A stretch of 63,234 bases of DNA from Hyphomicrobiales bacterium (GTDB taxonomy: Bacteria; Pseudomonadota; Alphaproteobacteria; Rhizobiales; Methyloligellaceae), in NCBI GenBank assembly GCA_021775555.1, contig JAJFHP010000060.1, positions 1 through 63,234 of the forward strand. Direction: 5' to 3'. Below are positions 55,979 through 63,234 of the stretch, piece after piece; positions within the stretch are counted from its first letter, which is position 1; each line of letters starts with the position of its first letter. The notes beneath the pieces were generated by a model. The model was given only the letters and a program-made list of their open reading frames with translations, searched no databases and was not told the origin of the DNA. The position numbers and the translations under genes were made by a program.

Positions 55979-57190
55979 TCAAGCATCGTTCTGCCGACCA
56001 TTATCTCTTTTTTTGCGATAGGGCGTAAAACGGGACAGTTCCTGTTTTTCCATCTCCACATAGTCGCGTTCCCGATTGAGGAAACTCTCTACCGCTGACC
56101 TGAGTGATGGGTCGGAAATCAGATGCGCGCTATAGGTCGTCTGGGGCATGTAGCCACGTGCAAGTTTGTGCTGCCCCTGGGCACCTGCTTCAACGCGCGT
56201 CAATCCGTTGGCGATTGCGAAGTCGATTGCCTGATAGTAACAGGCCTCGAAGTGCAGGAACGGATGGTCTTCCAGGCACCCCCAGTATCGACCATAGAGG
56301 GCGTCGCCACCGATGAAGTTCAGCGCGCCGGCGATCGGCTGCCCGGCCCGTTCGCAAAGGATAAGCAAAATCTTGTCCGCCATGCTTTGCCCCACAAGGC
56401 TGAAGAACTCCCGGGTTAAATAGGGGTGTCCCCATTTTCGTGCGCCTGTATCGGTATAAAAAGCAAAAAATGCATCCCAGTGGGCTTCGCTCAGATCACT
56501 GCCTGTGAGCAACCTGATCGAAATATCTTCCGCGCATGCCAGACGGCGCTCCTTTTTGATGAGTTTGCGTTTTCTGGAGGTGAGGGAAGCCGTAAAATCA
56601 TCGAAACTGTCATAGCCCTGATTGAACCAATGAAATTGCTGGTCTGTTCTGCGCAGAAGACCGATCTGTCCCGCACGGTCCCATTCTCCTTTTGTCAGAA
56701 AGGTGAGATGGAGAGAGGAGGCCTGGTGCCGGTCTAGCAGTGTTGCTGACGCATTCAGCAGGTAGCGCTCGCGCATATCCGTATCATCCACGTCTGGAAC
56801 GAGCAGCCTTCGCCCGGTCACGGGTGTGAATGGAACCGAGGCCTGAAGTTTTGGATAGTAGCGTCCGCCGGCACGCTCAAAGGCGTCGGCCCAGCCATAG
56901 TCGAAAACATATTCTCCCTGACTATGAGATTTCAGATAACAGGGCATGCAGGCCAGAATGCCACCCGTTCCATCATCGAGAACAAGGTGCTGTGGTGCCC
57001 AGCCGGTTTCCGCGCTCGCTGAGCTGCTTTGCTCAAGGGCAGACAAGAATGCATGGCTTATGAATGGGTTATAGGCCCTTGATCGAGCAGTATCTGAATC
57101 AACCGGGTTGGCACAGGCATCCCATTGGGTTGCGTCGAGCGCAGAAATATCTGGTTCAATGCGGACAAGAATTTGTTCTGCATCACCCAT
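55979..57190 (-). CDS. PGB-family (COG3146, FemAB/GNAT-like) acyltransferase
   Basis: 403 residues. Matches a conserved alphaproteobacterial/proteobacterial family labelled peptidogalycan biosynthesis protein: NPFISHAFLSALEQS at the start, YVFDYGWADAFERAGGRYYPKLQASVPFTPVTG, FEACYYQAIDFAIANGL and VEAGAQGQHKLARGYMPQ (each quoted in parts). Predicted double-GNAT fold; acceptor unknown. Same strand as GDPD and RidA. Confidence 0.85.
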   Translation of the reverse strand: MGDAEQILVRIEPDISALDATQWDACANPVDSDTARSRAYNPFISHAFLSALEQSSSASAETGWAPQHLVLDDGTGGILACMPCYLKSHSQGEYVFDYGWADAFERAGGRYYPKLQASVPFTPVTGRRLLVPDVDDTDMRERYLLNASATLLDRHQASSLHLTFLTKGEWDRAGQIGLLRRTDQQFHWFNQGYDSFDDFTASLTSRKRKLIKKERRLACAEDISIRLLTGSDLSEAHWDAFFAFYTDTGARKWGHPYLTREFFSLVGQSMADKILLILCERAGQPIAGALNFIGGDALYGRYWGCLEDHPFLHFEACYYQAIDFAIANGLTRVEAGAQGQHKLARGYMPQTTYSAHLISDPSLRSAVESFLNRERDYVEMEKQELSRFTPYRKKRDNGRQNDA

Positions 57191-57216
57191 AAATCAACTT
57201 GTCAATCGTCGCTTTT

Positions 57217-57960
57217 TCAGGGTTTGAACCCCTCGAAGATCATCGCGTCGGCCTCGCGACTTGCAAGTTGCTTTTGCGCATCGTCACGTATGGTCCATGT
57301 GAGCAACGGTCGCTTAAGCACCCGTCGCCAAATCCAGGTCGCCACTGAAGGCAACGCCCCGATATCATAGGCCACGAAATGCGGCTTGGCGATGAAGGCA
57401 CTCAGTAGATGACGCATGTAGAAACGCTTCCAGGGTGACAGATGGCCCCAGAAATGCGGATTGAGAAATGGGCCAGCTATGAGCCCACGGGGTATATCAG
57501 GGGCTGCTCGGGCGAATGCCTTGATGACGTGGGGGTCGAAGGATTGCACGGCCACATGTCCGTTATAGGCACTAAGAAGGTCAGCCAAACGGCGCTCGAA
57601 CCTGCCATGCGTGCGCCAATCACTTTTGATCTCGATAAGAAGCGGAACGCGTCCGGAAATTTGTTCCAGCAGCTCGGGCAGGGTTTGCATCGAGTCGGAT
57701 GTACCCTTGAAGCGGATACGCTTCAACTCTGCTGCTCTGAGAGAATGGACCAGTCCGTTGCCTTTGGTCAGCCGCTCGAGCGTGTGGTCGTGAAAAACAA
57801 TGGCCTCGCCATCGCTCGTTTCCTGAACATCCAATTCAATACCATAACCGGCATCAATGGCTGCCTGAATGGCTGATGCTGTATTCTCGATTATGCCTTT
57901 TGCCGTATTATGCAGGCCGCGATGGGCGATTGGCCGCATCAGCCAGTCGAGATTGGCCAC
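57217..57960 (-). CDS. Glycerophosphodiester phosphodiesterase
   Basis: 247 residues. GDPD motifs RPIAHRGLHNTAKGIIENT, YGIELDVQETSDG with metal-binding Glu and Asp, and FHDHTLERLT. No signal peptide, so cytoplasmic like UgpQ. Releases glycerol-3-phosphate from glycerophosphodiesters. 26 bases from the PGB gene. Confidence 0.93.
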   Translation of the reverse strand: MANLDWLMRPIAHRGLHNTAKGIIENTASAIQAAIDAGYGIELDVQETSDGEAIVFHDHTLERLTKGNGLVHSLRAAELKRIRFKGTSDSMQTLPELLEQISGRVPLLIEIKSDWRTHGRFERRLADLLSAYNGHVAVQSFDPHVIKAFARAAPDIPRGLIAGPFLNPHFWGHLSPWKRFYMRHLLSAFIAKPHFVAYDIGALPSVATWIWRRVLKRPLLTWTIRDDAQKQLASREADAMIFEGFKP

Positions 57961-57978
57961 GTGATGCGATCTCCACGA

Positions 57979-58443
57979 CTATTGAATGGCAAACAGGGCA
58001 TCGATTTCAACCGCCACACCGCGTGGCAGAGAACCTGCGCCTACGGCAAAACGGGTGTGGCGCCCTTTGTCGCCGAGAACCTCGACGAGAAAGTTTGATG
58101 CCCCGTTCACAACTTCCGGGTGATCTGCGAAATCGGGTGTGGAATTTACGAATCCGCCCAGCTTCAGGCATTGCTCGATACGGTCCAGTTCGCCAAGTGC
58201 GGACTTGGCCTGCGCCAGTATATTGATCGCGCACGCCTTTGCAGCCTTGGCTGCCGTTTCGACATCGATATCAGTGCCCACCTTGCCTTTGAAGTCGGGA
58301 CCACCGGCAATGAGAGGCAACTGGCCGGAAATAAACAGCTGATTCTTCGAGATATGAAACGGAACATAGTTGGCCGCTGGTGTAGCGGCAGTAGGCAGTT
58401 CTATACCGAGTTCCTGAAGCCTGGCTTCAATGTTACCAGCCAT
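57979..58443 (-). CDS. RidA-family protein, long form
   Basis: 154 residues: an N-terminal NIEARLQELGIELPTAATPAANYVP extension precedes the RidA core (KNQLFISGQLPLIAG, then RFAVGAGSLPRGVAVEIDALF with the conserved Arg and Glu). This long subclass is common in alphaproteobacteria next to GDPD genes. Enamine/imine deaminase activity is likely but unproven. First gene of the RidA-GDPD-PGB-HIT minus-strand group. Confidence 0.9.
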   Translation of the reverse strand: MAGNIEARLQELGIELPTAATPAANYVPFHISKNQLFISGQLPLIAGGPDFKGKVGTDIDVETAAKAAKACAINILAQAKSALGELDRIEQCLKLGGFVNSTPDFADHPEVVNGASNFLVEVLGDKGRHTRFAVGAGSLPRGVAVEIDALFAIQ

Positions 58444-58656
58444 GGGTTGGCCTCCCTTTACATGTTTTGAAATAATGTGAATGCTGCTCTGGTTGTAATG
58501 GGTTATCAGGAAGCAGGCGAGTCTCTCGATGAAAAATCGGCATTGCGCAGCAGATTAAAGAAGCGCATTTGTTTGCCGCAATCTTGTTTATTATTACCCT
58601 GCCGTTGCGGGCCGATTCGCGACTGGTGGCAGAGAATCTTGGAACGGCTGAACCAG

Positions 58657-59514
58657 ATGTATCGAAACTCGTCGAAATATGGTGTTTTTTTGCTGGCTGC
58701 GCTTGCGATCAGCCTACCCTCAAAAGCCTCCCAGGCTCTTGCGCCAAGCGGGGTTGCCAAGCTCGTACCGCACCGGGCCGTGTATGATATGTCGCTGGAT
58801 TCCAGCCGGCCTGCATCCGGCATATCAGGTGTAAAAGGGCGGATGGTGTTCGAATTCGCCGGTTCAGGCTGCGACGGCTACACCATGAACATGCGGCTCG
58901 TGACCCGTATTGAAGGGTCAACAGGCCGCTCAATCGTATCGGATTTACGCTCCTCAACCTGGGAACAGGGTGCTGGAGAGCGCTATCGCTTCAATTCCAG
59001 CCATTACAAGGGTGAAAAGCTGGATGAGTCGACCAGCGGCGATGCCGAACGCTCCGGCGCCAATGATCATGTCGATATCCAGGTGAGCGTGCCGAAGCCG
59101 AAAAAACTCAAAGTCTCCGGCCCAGTGATGTTCCCGACCCAGCATTCTCTGGCCATTCTTGATTCAGCCAAGAAAGGGCAGTCCGTGCTTCAGACGCGAA
59201 TCTATGACGGTTCCAGTAAGGGCGACAAGGTCTATTCAACAACTGCATTTATCGGGAAACGTTTGAAGCCGGGCGCCAAACGCCACTCCAAACGGGTAGA
59301 AAATGACAAGGCGCTGGACGTGCTGGAGTCCTGGCCGGTTTCGATCAGCTATTTTGAAACGGAAGAAGGCAGCGAAGAGACACCCGTTTATCAGCTTAAT
59401 TTTCGCATGTACAACAACGGCGTAAGCCGAGATCTTGTAATAGATTATGGAGATTTCGCGATCAAGGGCGACTTGAGTTCTCTTGAGTTCATGCCCCTTT
59501 CGAAATGCGAATAG
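58657..59514 (+). CDS. eipB: Cell-envelope integrity protein EipB (DUF1849)
   Basis: 285 residues. Signal peptide at 1-26 (YGVFLLAALAISLPSKASQA). The mature protein has the EipB pattern: LVPHRAVYDMSLDSSRPASG, SGCDGYTMNMRLVTRI, and a C-terminal LEFMPLSKCE; the two cysteines fit the disulfide known in Brucella EipB. It forms a periplasmic beta-spiral that supports envelope stability. ATG 58657 follows GGAACGG. Confidence 0.93.
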   Translation: MYRNSSKYGVFLLAALAISLPSKASQALAPSGVAKLVPHRAVYDMSLDSSRPASGISGVKGRMVFEFAGSGCDGYTMNMRLVTRIEGSTGRSIVSDLRSSTWEQGAGERYRFNSSHYKGEKLDESTSGDAERSGANDHVDIQVSVPKPKKLKVSGPVMFPTQHSLAILDSAKKGQSVLQTRIYDGSSKGDKVYSTTAFIGKRLKPGAKRHSKRVENDKALDVLESWPVSISYFETEEGSEETPVYQLNFRMYNNGVSRDLVIDYGDFAIKGDLSSLEFMPLSKCE

Positions 59515-59563
59515 GCCCCGAGATCAGCCCTCACGGGGGGGTTCACATCCATTCAGAATTACT

Positions 59564-60478
59564 TCAATCAGGTCCGCCCCACAGCCAGGCCGCACCCCGC
59601 ACGCCACTGTCAGCCCCGTGAACGGGGGGATAAATCTCTACAGCGGTTGTGTCACTGAAAATATATGGTGCCATCAGACCGGGAAGTTGCCCATAGAGAT
59701 GGTCCATATTAGAAAGGCCGCCTCCCAACACTATGCAGCCTGGATCGAAAATATTGAGTACGCCCGCAAGACCCCGCGCCAGTCTTGAGGCGTGAAGTTC
59801 CAGGGTTTTGTTTGCTCTTGGGCATCCATCACCTGCACGTTTCGCAATCTCCTCAGCAGAGAAAGTTTCACTGAAAGCTCTGGCGTGGTCAGCAGCCATG
59901 CCGGGGCCGGAGACCCAGCTTTCCACGCAACCCCTACGGCCGCACCAGCATTGTGGCCCTGGAAGCTCATCCTGTTCTGACCAGGGAAGGGGGTTATGGC
60001 CCCATTCGCCTCCAATGCTGCGAGGCCCGTTGATAATATGACCCTTGAGAATCAGTCCACCGCCGCATCCTGTGCCGAGTATGACACCGAATACGCTTGC
60101 CGCCTCTCGGCCTGCCCCATCAGCAGCTTCGGACAAGGCAAAACAGTTGGCATCGTTCGCCAAGCGCACCGGACGGCCCAAAGATGTCTCCAAATCCCGT
60201 TTGAGCGGCTGAGCGTTGAGCCATGTGGAATTTGCATTCTGTATAAGGCCCGTCGCTGGGGACACCGAACCTGGAATCCCGATACCGACGCTGGCTTCGC
60301 TTCCTCCCTTTTCTTGCAGGCTCATCACCAGGTCGCAAACCGAATCAATTGTTTTGCGGTAGTCTCCTTTTGGAGATTCCAGCCGCTCTCGCGCTGCAGG
60401 AGCACCATCTGGTTGAAGAAAAATGCCGGCAATCTTGGTGCCGCCAAGATCAATGCCAATGCGTGCATTGCCGCTCAT
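59564..60478 (-). CDS. ROK-family sugar kinase
   Basis: 304 residues. RIGIDLGGTKIAGIFL at the N-terminus binds ATP; IGGEWGHNPL and the zinc motif CWCGRRGCVESW mark the ROK family. Probable fructokinase or N-acetylhexosamine kinase; specificity not readable. It follows the DUF3572 gene by 7 bases on the minus strand. Confidence 0.9.
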   Translation of the reverse strand: MSGNARIGIDLGGTKIAGIFLQPDGAPAARERLESPKGDYRKTIDSVCDLVMSLQEKGGSEASVGIGIPGSVSPATGLIQNANSTWLNAQPLKRDLETSLGRPVRLANDANCFALSEAADGAGREAASVFGVILGTGCGGGLILKGHIINGPRSIGGEWGHNPLPWSEQDELPGPQCWCGRRGCVESWVSGPGMAADHARAFSETFSAEEIAKRAGDGCPRANKTLELHASRLARGLAGVLNIFDPGCIVLGGGLSNMDHLYGQLPGLMAPYIFSDTTAVEIYPPVHGADSGVRGAAWLWGGPD

Positions 60479-60485
60479 ATTGGTC

Positions 60486-60794
60486 TCAGTTACCTGTATC
60501 AGCGCTGGAGTCGTTCCCGCTTTGCAATGTGCGGTGCGCCAGGGCCACCTCGCTCGGGTCGAGCCCGCAATTGGCGGCGAATGTCAGGAGCAGGTCTTCC
60601 TCGCTCATCAAATAATCCAGCGAAGCGGCCAGAATTGCGCTTCTTGAGCCGGGGATTGTGAGAGTTTCTGGTGTCCAGCCGGTGATATCAAGAAATCGCG
60701 AAAGTATGGAAGCTTCGCTGGTCAGGAAGGTCAGGGCTCGAATCGAGATGTCTCGTGCTGCATCGGAGTTAAGAGGCGCCGGGTTCTTTTTCAT
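60486..60794 (-). CDS. DUF3572 family protein
   Basis: 102 residues, all helical, with RALTFLTSEASILSRFLDITG and LDYLMSEEDLLLTFAANCGLDP. A conserved alphaproteobacterial family of unknown function, normally encoded divergently to divK as here. ATG 60794 preferred over the TTG at 60800. Confidence 0.88.
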   Translation of the reverse strand: MKKNPAPLNSDAARDISIRALTFLTSEASILSRFLDITGWTPETLTIPGSRSAILAASLDYLMSEEDLLLTFAANCGLDPSEVALAHRTLQSGNDSSADTGN

Positions 60795-60846
60795 TGGCAA
60801 TTGTTGCCGCTTAACTGCCCGTTTGGCAAGAATCAGGCCTGCGGCT

Positions 60847-60861
60847 TTAAGACTTAGTTAC
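60847..60861 (+). promoter_or_regulatory. Near-consensus CtrA box upstream of divK
   Basis: TTAA-GACTTAG-TTAC matches the CtrA site TTAA-N7-TTAA at seven of eight fixed positions. It lies about 145 bases before the divK ATG and 50 from the DUF3572 start. In Caulobacter divK transcription depends on CtrA, so control here is plausible. Confidence 0.4.
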
Positions 60862-61004
60862 GGGTTTTCAGCTCAAATAGGCGTGGATCATCAAGGTGGG
60901 GACGTCTTGCCCAAGCACAGGGAAGCCGAATTGAAATGGATGGCATGGAATATTCCGGTAGTTTAGCCGATCATGGGGCCACAGATTTGACCAAGGCCGG
61001 ACCA

Positions 61005-61376
61005 ATGACAAAAACTGTAATGATTGTCGAAGACAATGATCTGAACATGAAGCTGTTTCACGATTTGCTGGACGCGCATGGCTATCAGACGCTGCAAACA
61101 AGAAACGGGATGGAGGCGCTTTCACTTGCGCGGGAACATGTTCCGGATCTCATTCTAATGGACATTCAGCTGCCCGAGGTTTCCGGGCTGGAAGTTACAA
61201 AATGGCTGAAGGATGACGACAAGCTTCGTTCTATCCCGGTCGTTGCCGTAACGGCTTTTGCGATGAAGGGAGACGAGGAGCGCATCCGCGAAGGCGGTTG
61301 CGAGGCCTATATTTCCAAACCCATTTCTGTATCGAAATTCATGGACACGGTACGCCAGTTTATTGGCGACGCGTGA
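61005..61376 (+). CDS. divK: Single-domain response regulator DivK
   Basis: 123 residues. Acidic pocket Glu9/Asp10, phosphoacceptor Asp53 in LILMDIQLP, Thr in AVTAFAM and Lys in YISKPIS. DivK controls the CtrA pathway via the DivJ/PleC kinases in alphaproteobacteria. The frame opens at 60936, but ATG 61005 gives the family N-terminus ([15 protein letters not shown]). Adjacent to pleD as in related genomes. Confidence 0.95.
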   Translation: MTKTVMIVEDNDLNMKLFHDLLDAHGYQTLQTRNGMEALSLAREHVPDLILMDIQLPEVSGLEVTKWLKDDDKLRSIPVVAVTAFAMKGDEERIREGGCEAYISKPISVSKFMDTVRQFIGDA

Positions 61377-61401
61377 GCCCTGAGGAGCTTGATAAAGCGC
61401 T

Positions 61402-62772
61402 ATGACAGCCCGAGTACTCGTCGTTGATGACATTGAAGCCAACGTGAAGCTGCTGGAAGCGCGGCTGACGGTGGAATATTTTGAAACGCTTACTGCGCGC
61501 AGCGGTGAGGAGGCACTGCAAATCTGCACCAGCGAAGGCGCCGATGTGGTTCTTCTTGATGTCATGATGCCGGGAATGGACGGTTTCGAAGTATGCCGGC
61601 GTCTCAAGTCCGACCCGAAAACACAGCATATACCCGTGATTATGGTGACGGCGCTGGATCAACCCTCAGACAAGGTGCAGGGACTTGAGGCGGGTGCCGA
61701 CGATTTTCTCACAAAGCCGGTTGACGATATTGCGCTCATAACGCGGGTGAAGAATCTTTCAAGGCTGAAAACACTCTCCGATGAGATGCTCATGAGAGCC
61801 TCCACCAGCGAACAGATGGGTATGGGCCCTGATCCGTCCGCAAGTGGCGCCCAAGCGGGACTGGGTGGAAAAATATTATTGGTTGAAGACCATGAGCGCT
61901 CTGCCCAGCGCATGGTGGAAACGTTATGCACAGAACAATCGATTGATGTGGAAAGCGATCCACAACAGGCGCTGATCAAATTACCGGAAAGCGATTACGA
62001 TTTGCTGATGGTGAGTTTGAGCCTGTCGGGCACAGATGGGCTGCGGTTGTGCTCCCAGGTTCGGTCGCTGGACCGCATCCGTCACTTGCCAATACTCATC
62101 ATAACCGAACCAGGTGAGGATGCACGATTGCTACGCGGGCTGGAGATGGGCGTAAACGATTATCTTGTCCGGCCCATCGACAAGAATGAAATGCTGGCCA
62201 GGGTCAAAACCCAAATTAAACGCAAGCGCTACTCTGACCTGTTGCGCAGCCGTCTTGAAGAAAATGTCGAGATGGCCATTACCGACCCGCTTACCGGCCT
62301 GTACAACCGCCGTTATATGGAAGGGCATCTCAAGACCCTTGTTGATGAGGCTGTGCAACGCGGTAAACCTCTTTCATTGCTGGTTGCGGATATTGATTTT
62401 TTCAAATCAGTCAACGATACCCATGGACATGATGCTGGCGACGAGGTGCTCAAGGATTTCTCTGAGCGGATCAGACAGAATATCAGGGGAATTGACCTGG
62501 CTTGCCGCCTTGGCGGCGAGGAATTCGTTGTTATGATGCCCGATACCGACCTGACCAAGGCATATGTCGTGGCCGAGCGGCTGCGCCAGTGTATTGCCGA
62601 AAAACCGTTCCAATTGTCCGGAGATAAGCAGATACAAATCACGGCCAGCGTTGGTATTGCGTCTCATGAGGGCGTTGAAGATACACCCGATGCCTTGCTT
62701 AAACGCTCCGATCAGGCGCTCTACTGTGCCAAACGTGATGGACGCAACCGAGTGGTTGCGGACGCTGCCTGA
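61402..62772 (+). CDS. pleD: Diguanylate cyclase response regulator PleD
   Basis: 456 residues: REC1 with phosphoacceptor Asp53 (VLLDVMMPG), an adaptor REC2 (about 153-270) where the acceptor Asp is replaced in LMVSLSLSG, and a GGDEF domain with active site GGEEF at 371-375 and the inhibitory I-site RGID at 362-365, five residues upstream. Phosphorylation should drive dimerisation and c-di-GMP synthesis with product inhibition. Confidence 0.96.
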   Translation: MTARVLVVDDIEANVKLLEARLTVEYFETLTARSGEEALQICTSEGADVVLLDVMMPGMDGFEVCRRLKSDPKTQHIPVIMVTALDQPSDKVQGLEAGADDFLTKPVDDIALITRVKNLSRLKTLSDEMLMRASTSEQMGMGPDPSASGAQAGLGGKILLVEDHERSAQRMVETLCTEQSIDVESDPQQALIKLPESDYDLLMVSLSLSGTDGLRLCSQVRSLDRIRHLPILIITEPGEDARLLRGLEMGVNDYLVRPIDKNEMLARVKTQIKRKRYSDLLRSRLEENVEMAITDPLTGLYNRRYMEGHLKTLVDEAVQRGKPLSLLVADIDFFKSVNDTHGHDAGDEVLKDFSERIRQNIRGIDLACRLGGEEFVVMMPDTDLTKAYVVAERLRQCIAEKPFQLSGDKQIQITASVGIASHEGVEDTPDALLKRSDQALYCAKRDGRNRVVADAA

Positions 62773-63234
62773 CGGTCTTCAATTTTCTTTGAGGCGCATT
62801 TATTGCGCCATATCCTCAAAAAAACTGGTGGATAACTGCGGTATTAAACTGCAGCGCTTCCTCAGCTGTTGTGTGAAAGTTTAAGGTTAACACTTTACTT
62901 TGACACGGCTTTTCGTGTAATGGCGAGATGAGAACTGTTGATTTTCGCGGGACTCAGGTTAGGCTATACATGGTGATCCAGCCTGCACTGAGATACGGGG
63001 AGGCGCATGAGGGATAAGGGATCGCCGCTCCAAATTTATTAGTCTGGTGCATCCTTCAATCAAGTCTCCCGCTAAGAGATAACCCTGCGGAGTGCTCAGG
63101 TCCGCCGCATCTCCTGGGTCCGTAGGGTTTGGCTGGTCGGTGATCGGTTTGAGTGGCCTCCTCGTTAACGCCGCTCACCGGCCGGCCACCAAGTCAAATG
63201 ACCAAGGCCCTCTTTGGTCCATTTGGCTTGTTGG
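62773..63234 (+). other. Window-edge gap with two strong stems and possible start of a gene
   Basis: Relatives often have rpmG here; none is found. At the end two helices stand out: 63131-63143 with 63175-63187 (13 bp, two G-U), and 63190-63205 with 63214-63230 (about 15 bp, one bulge). This could be a structured RNA or leader. A frame from GTG 63092, and one from ATG 63198, stay open to the edge but have no recognisable domain. A small GGCGCA / TGCGCC hairpin at 62793-62809 follows pleD without a T-run. Confidence 0.4.

Overview
The window reads as a chromosome segment of an alphaproteobacterium, most likely of the order Hyphomicrobiales (Rhizobiales). The grounds are a fused S10-spc-alpha ribosomal cluster that carries adk after secY and has no rpmJ; a rplQ / Do-type protease / rarA / crcB / RluA-type synthase / HAD / ATP12 string; EipB; DUF1489 and DUF3572 proteins; a phasin; and divK-pleD. 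I cannot name the genus from sequence alone.

Layout. 1-14703: end of tuf, then 27 co-directional genes from rpsJ to rplQ (ribosomal proteins, secY, adk, rpoA), closed by a strong hairpin terminator. 14851-22026: protease, recombination factor, fluoride channel, pseudouridine synthase, HAD phosphatase, F1-ATPase chaperone and pccB. 22054-27660: an accessory island with surface-protein genes. It holds a classical autotransporter-type beta-barrel protein with an odd DNA-binding-like C-terminal tail, a fragment resembling the N-terminus of a reverse transcriptase, a trimeric (YadA-like) adhesin and a translationally coupled secreted protein. Paired palindromic repeats lie at both edges, followed by a patch of other repeats. 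27677-33965: small metabolic and stress genes, a 2OG-Fe(II) oxygenase and a sulfotransferase, then pccA (the partner of pccB, about 9.8 kb away). 33985-42321: small enzymes, a 135-bp very AT-rich gap, lipB, an isolated FliN-domain gene, tRNA-Leu(GAG), a polysaccharide deacetylase, MgtE and an aldo/keto reductase. 42337-46315 (minus strand): DMT transporter, anti-sigma/ECF sigma pair, and a membrane-bound adenylate cyclase containing a [2Fe-2S] domain. 46445-55466: panC, VWA and J-domain proteins, a D,D-carboxypeptidase, a phasin with a repeat-rich promoter, clpS-clpA and azlCD. 55478-62772: HIT, PGB-family, GDPD, RidA, EipB, ROK and DUF3572 genes, then divK-pleD. The last 460 bases hold no clear complete gene but contain two strong stem structures at the window edge.

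Working together: the first part is the translation and transcription core. PccA and PccB form propionyl-CoA carboxylase. ClpS/ClpA deliver N-degron substrates to ClpP. DivK/PleD are cell-cycle and c-di-GMP regulators. The most unusual items are the autotransporter with an RHH-like tail inside a repeat-bounded island, the apparent redox-sensing adenylate cyclase, and the phasin control region with a perfect 16-bp direct repeat plus a palindromic operator. All start-site, motif and repeat statements come from reading the sequence by eye; no database search was run.
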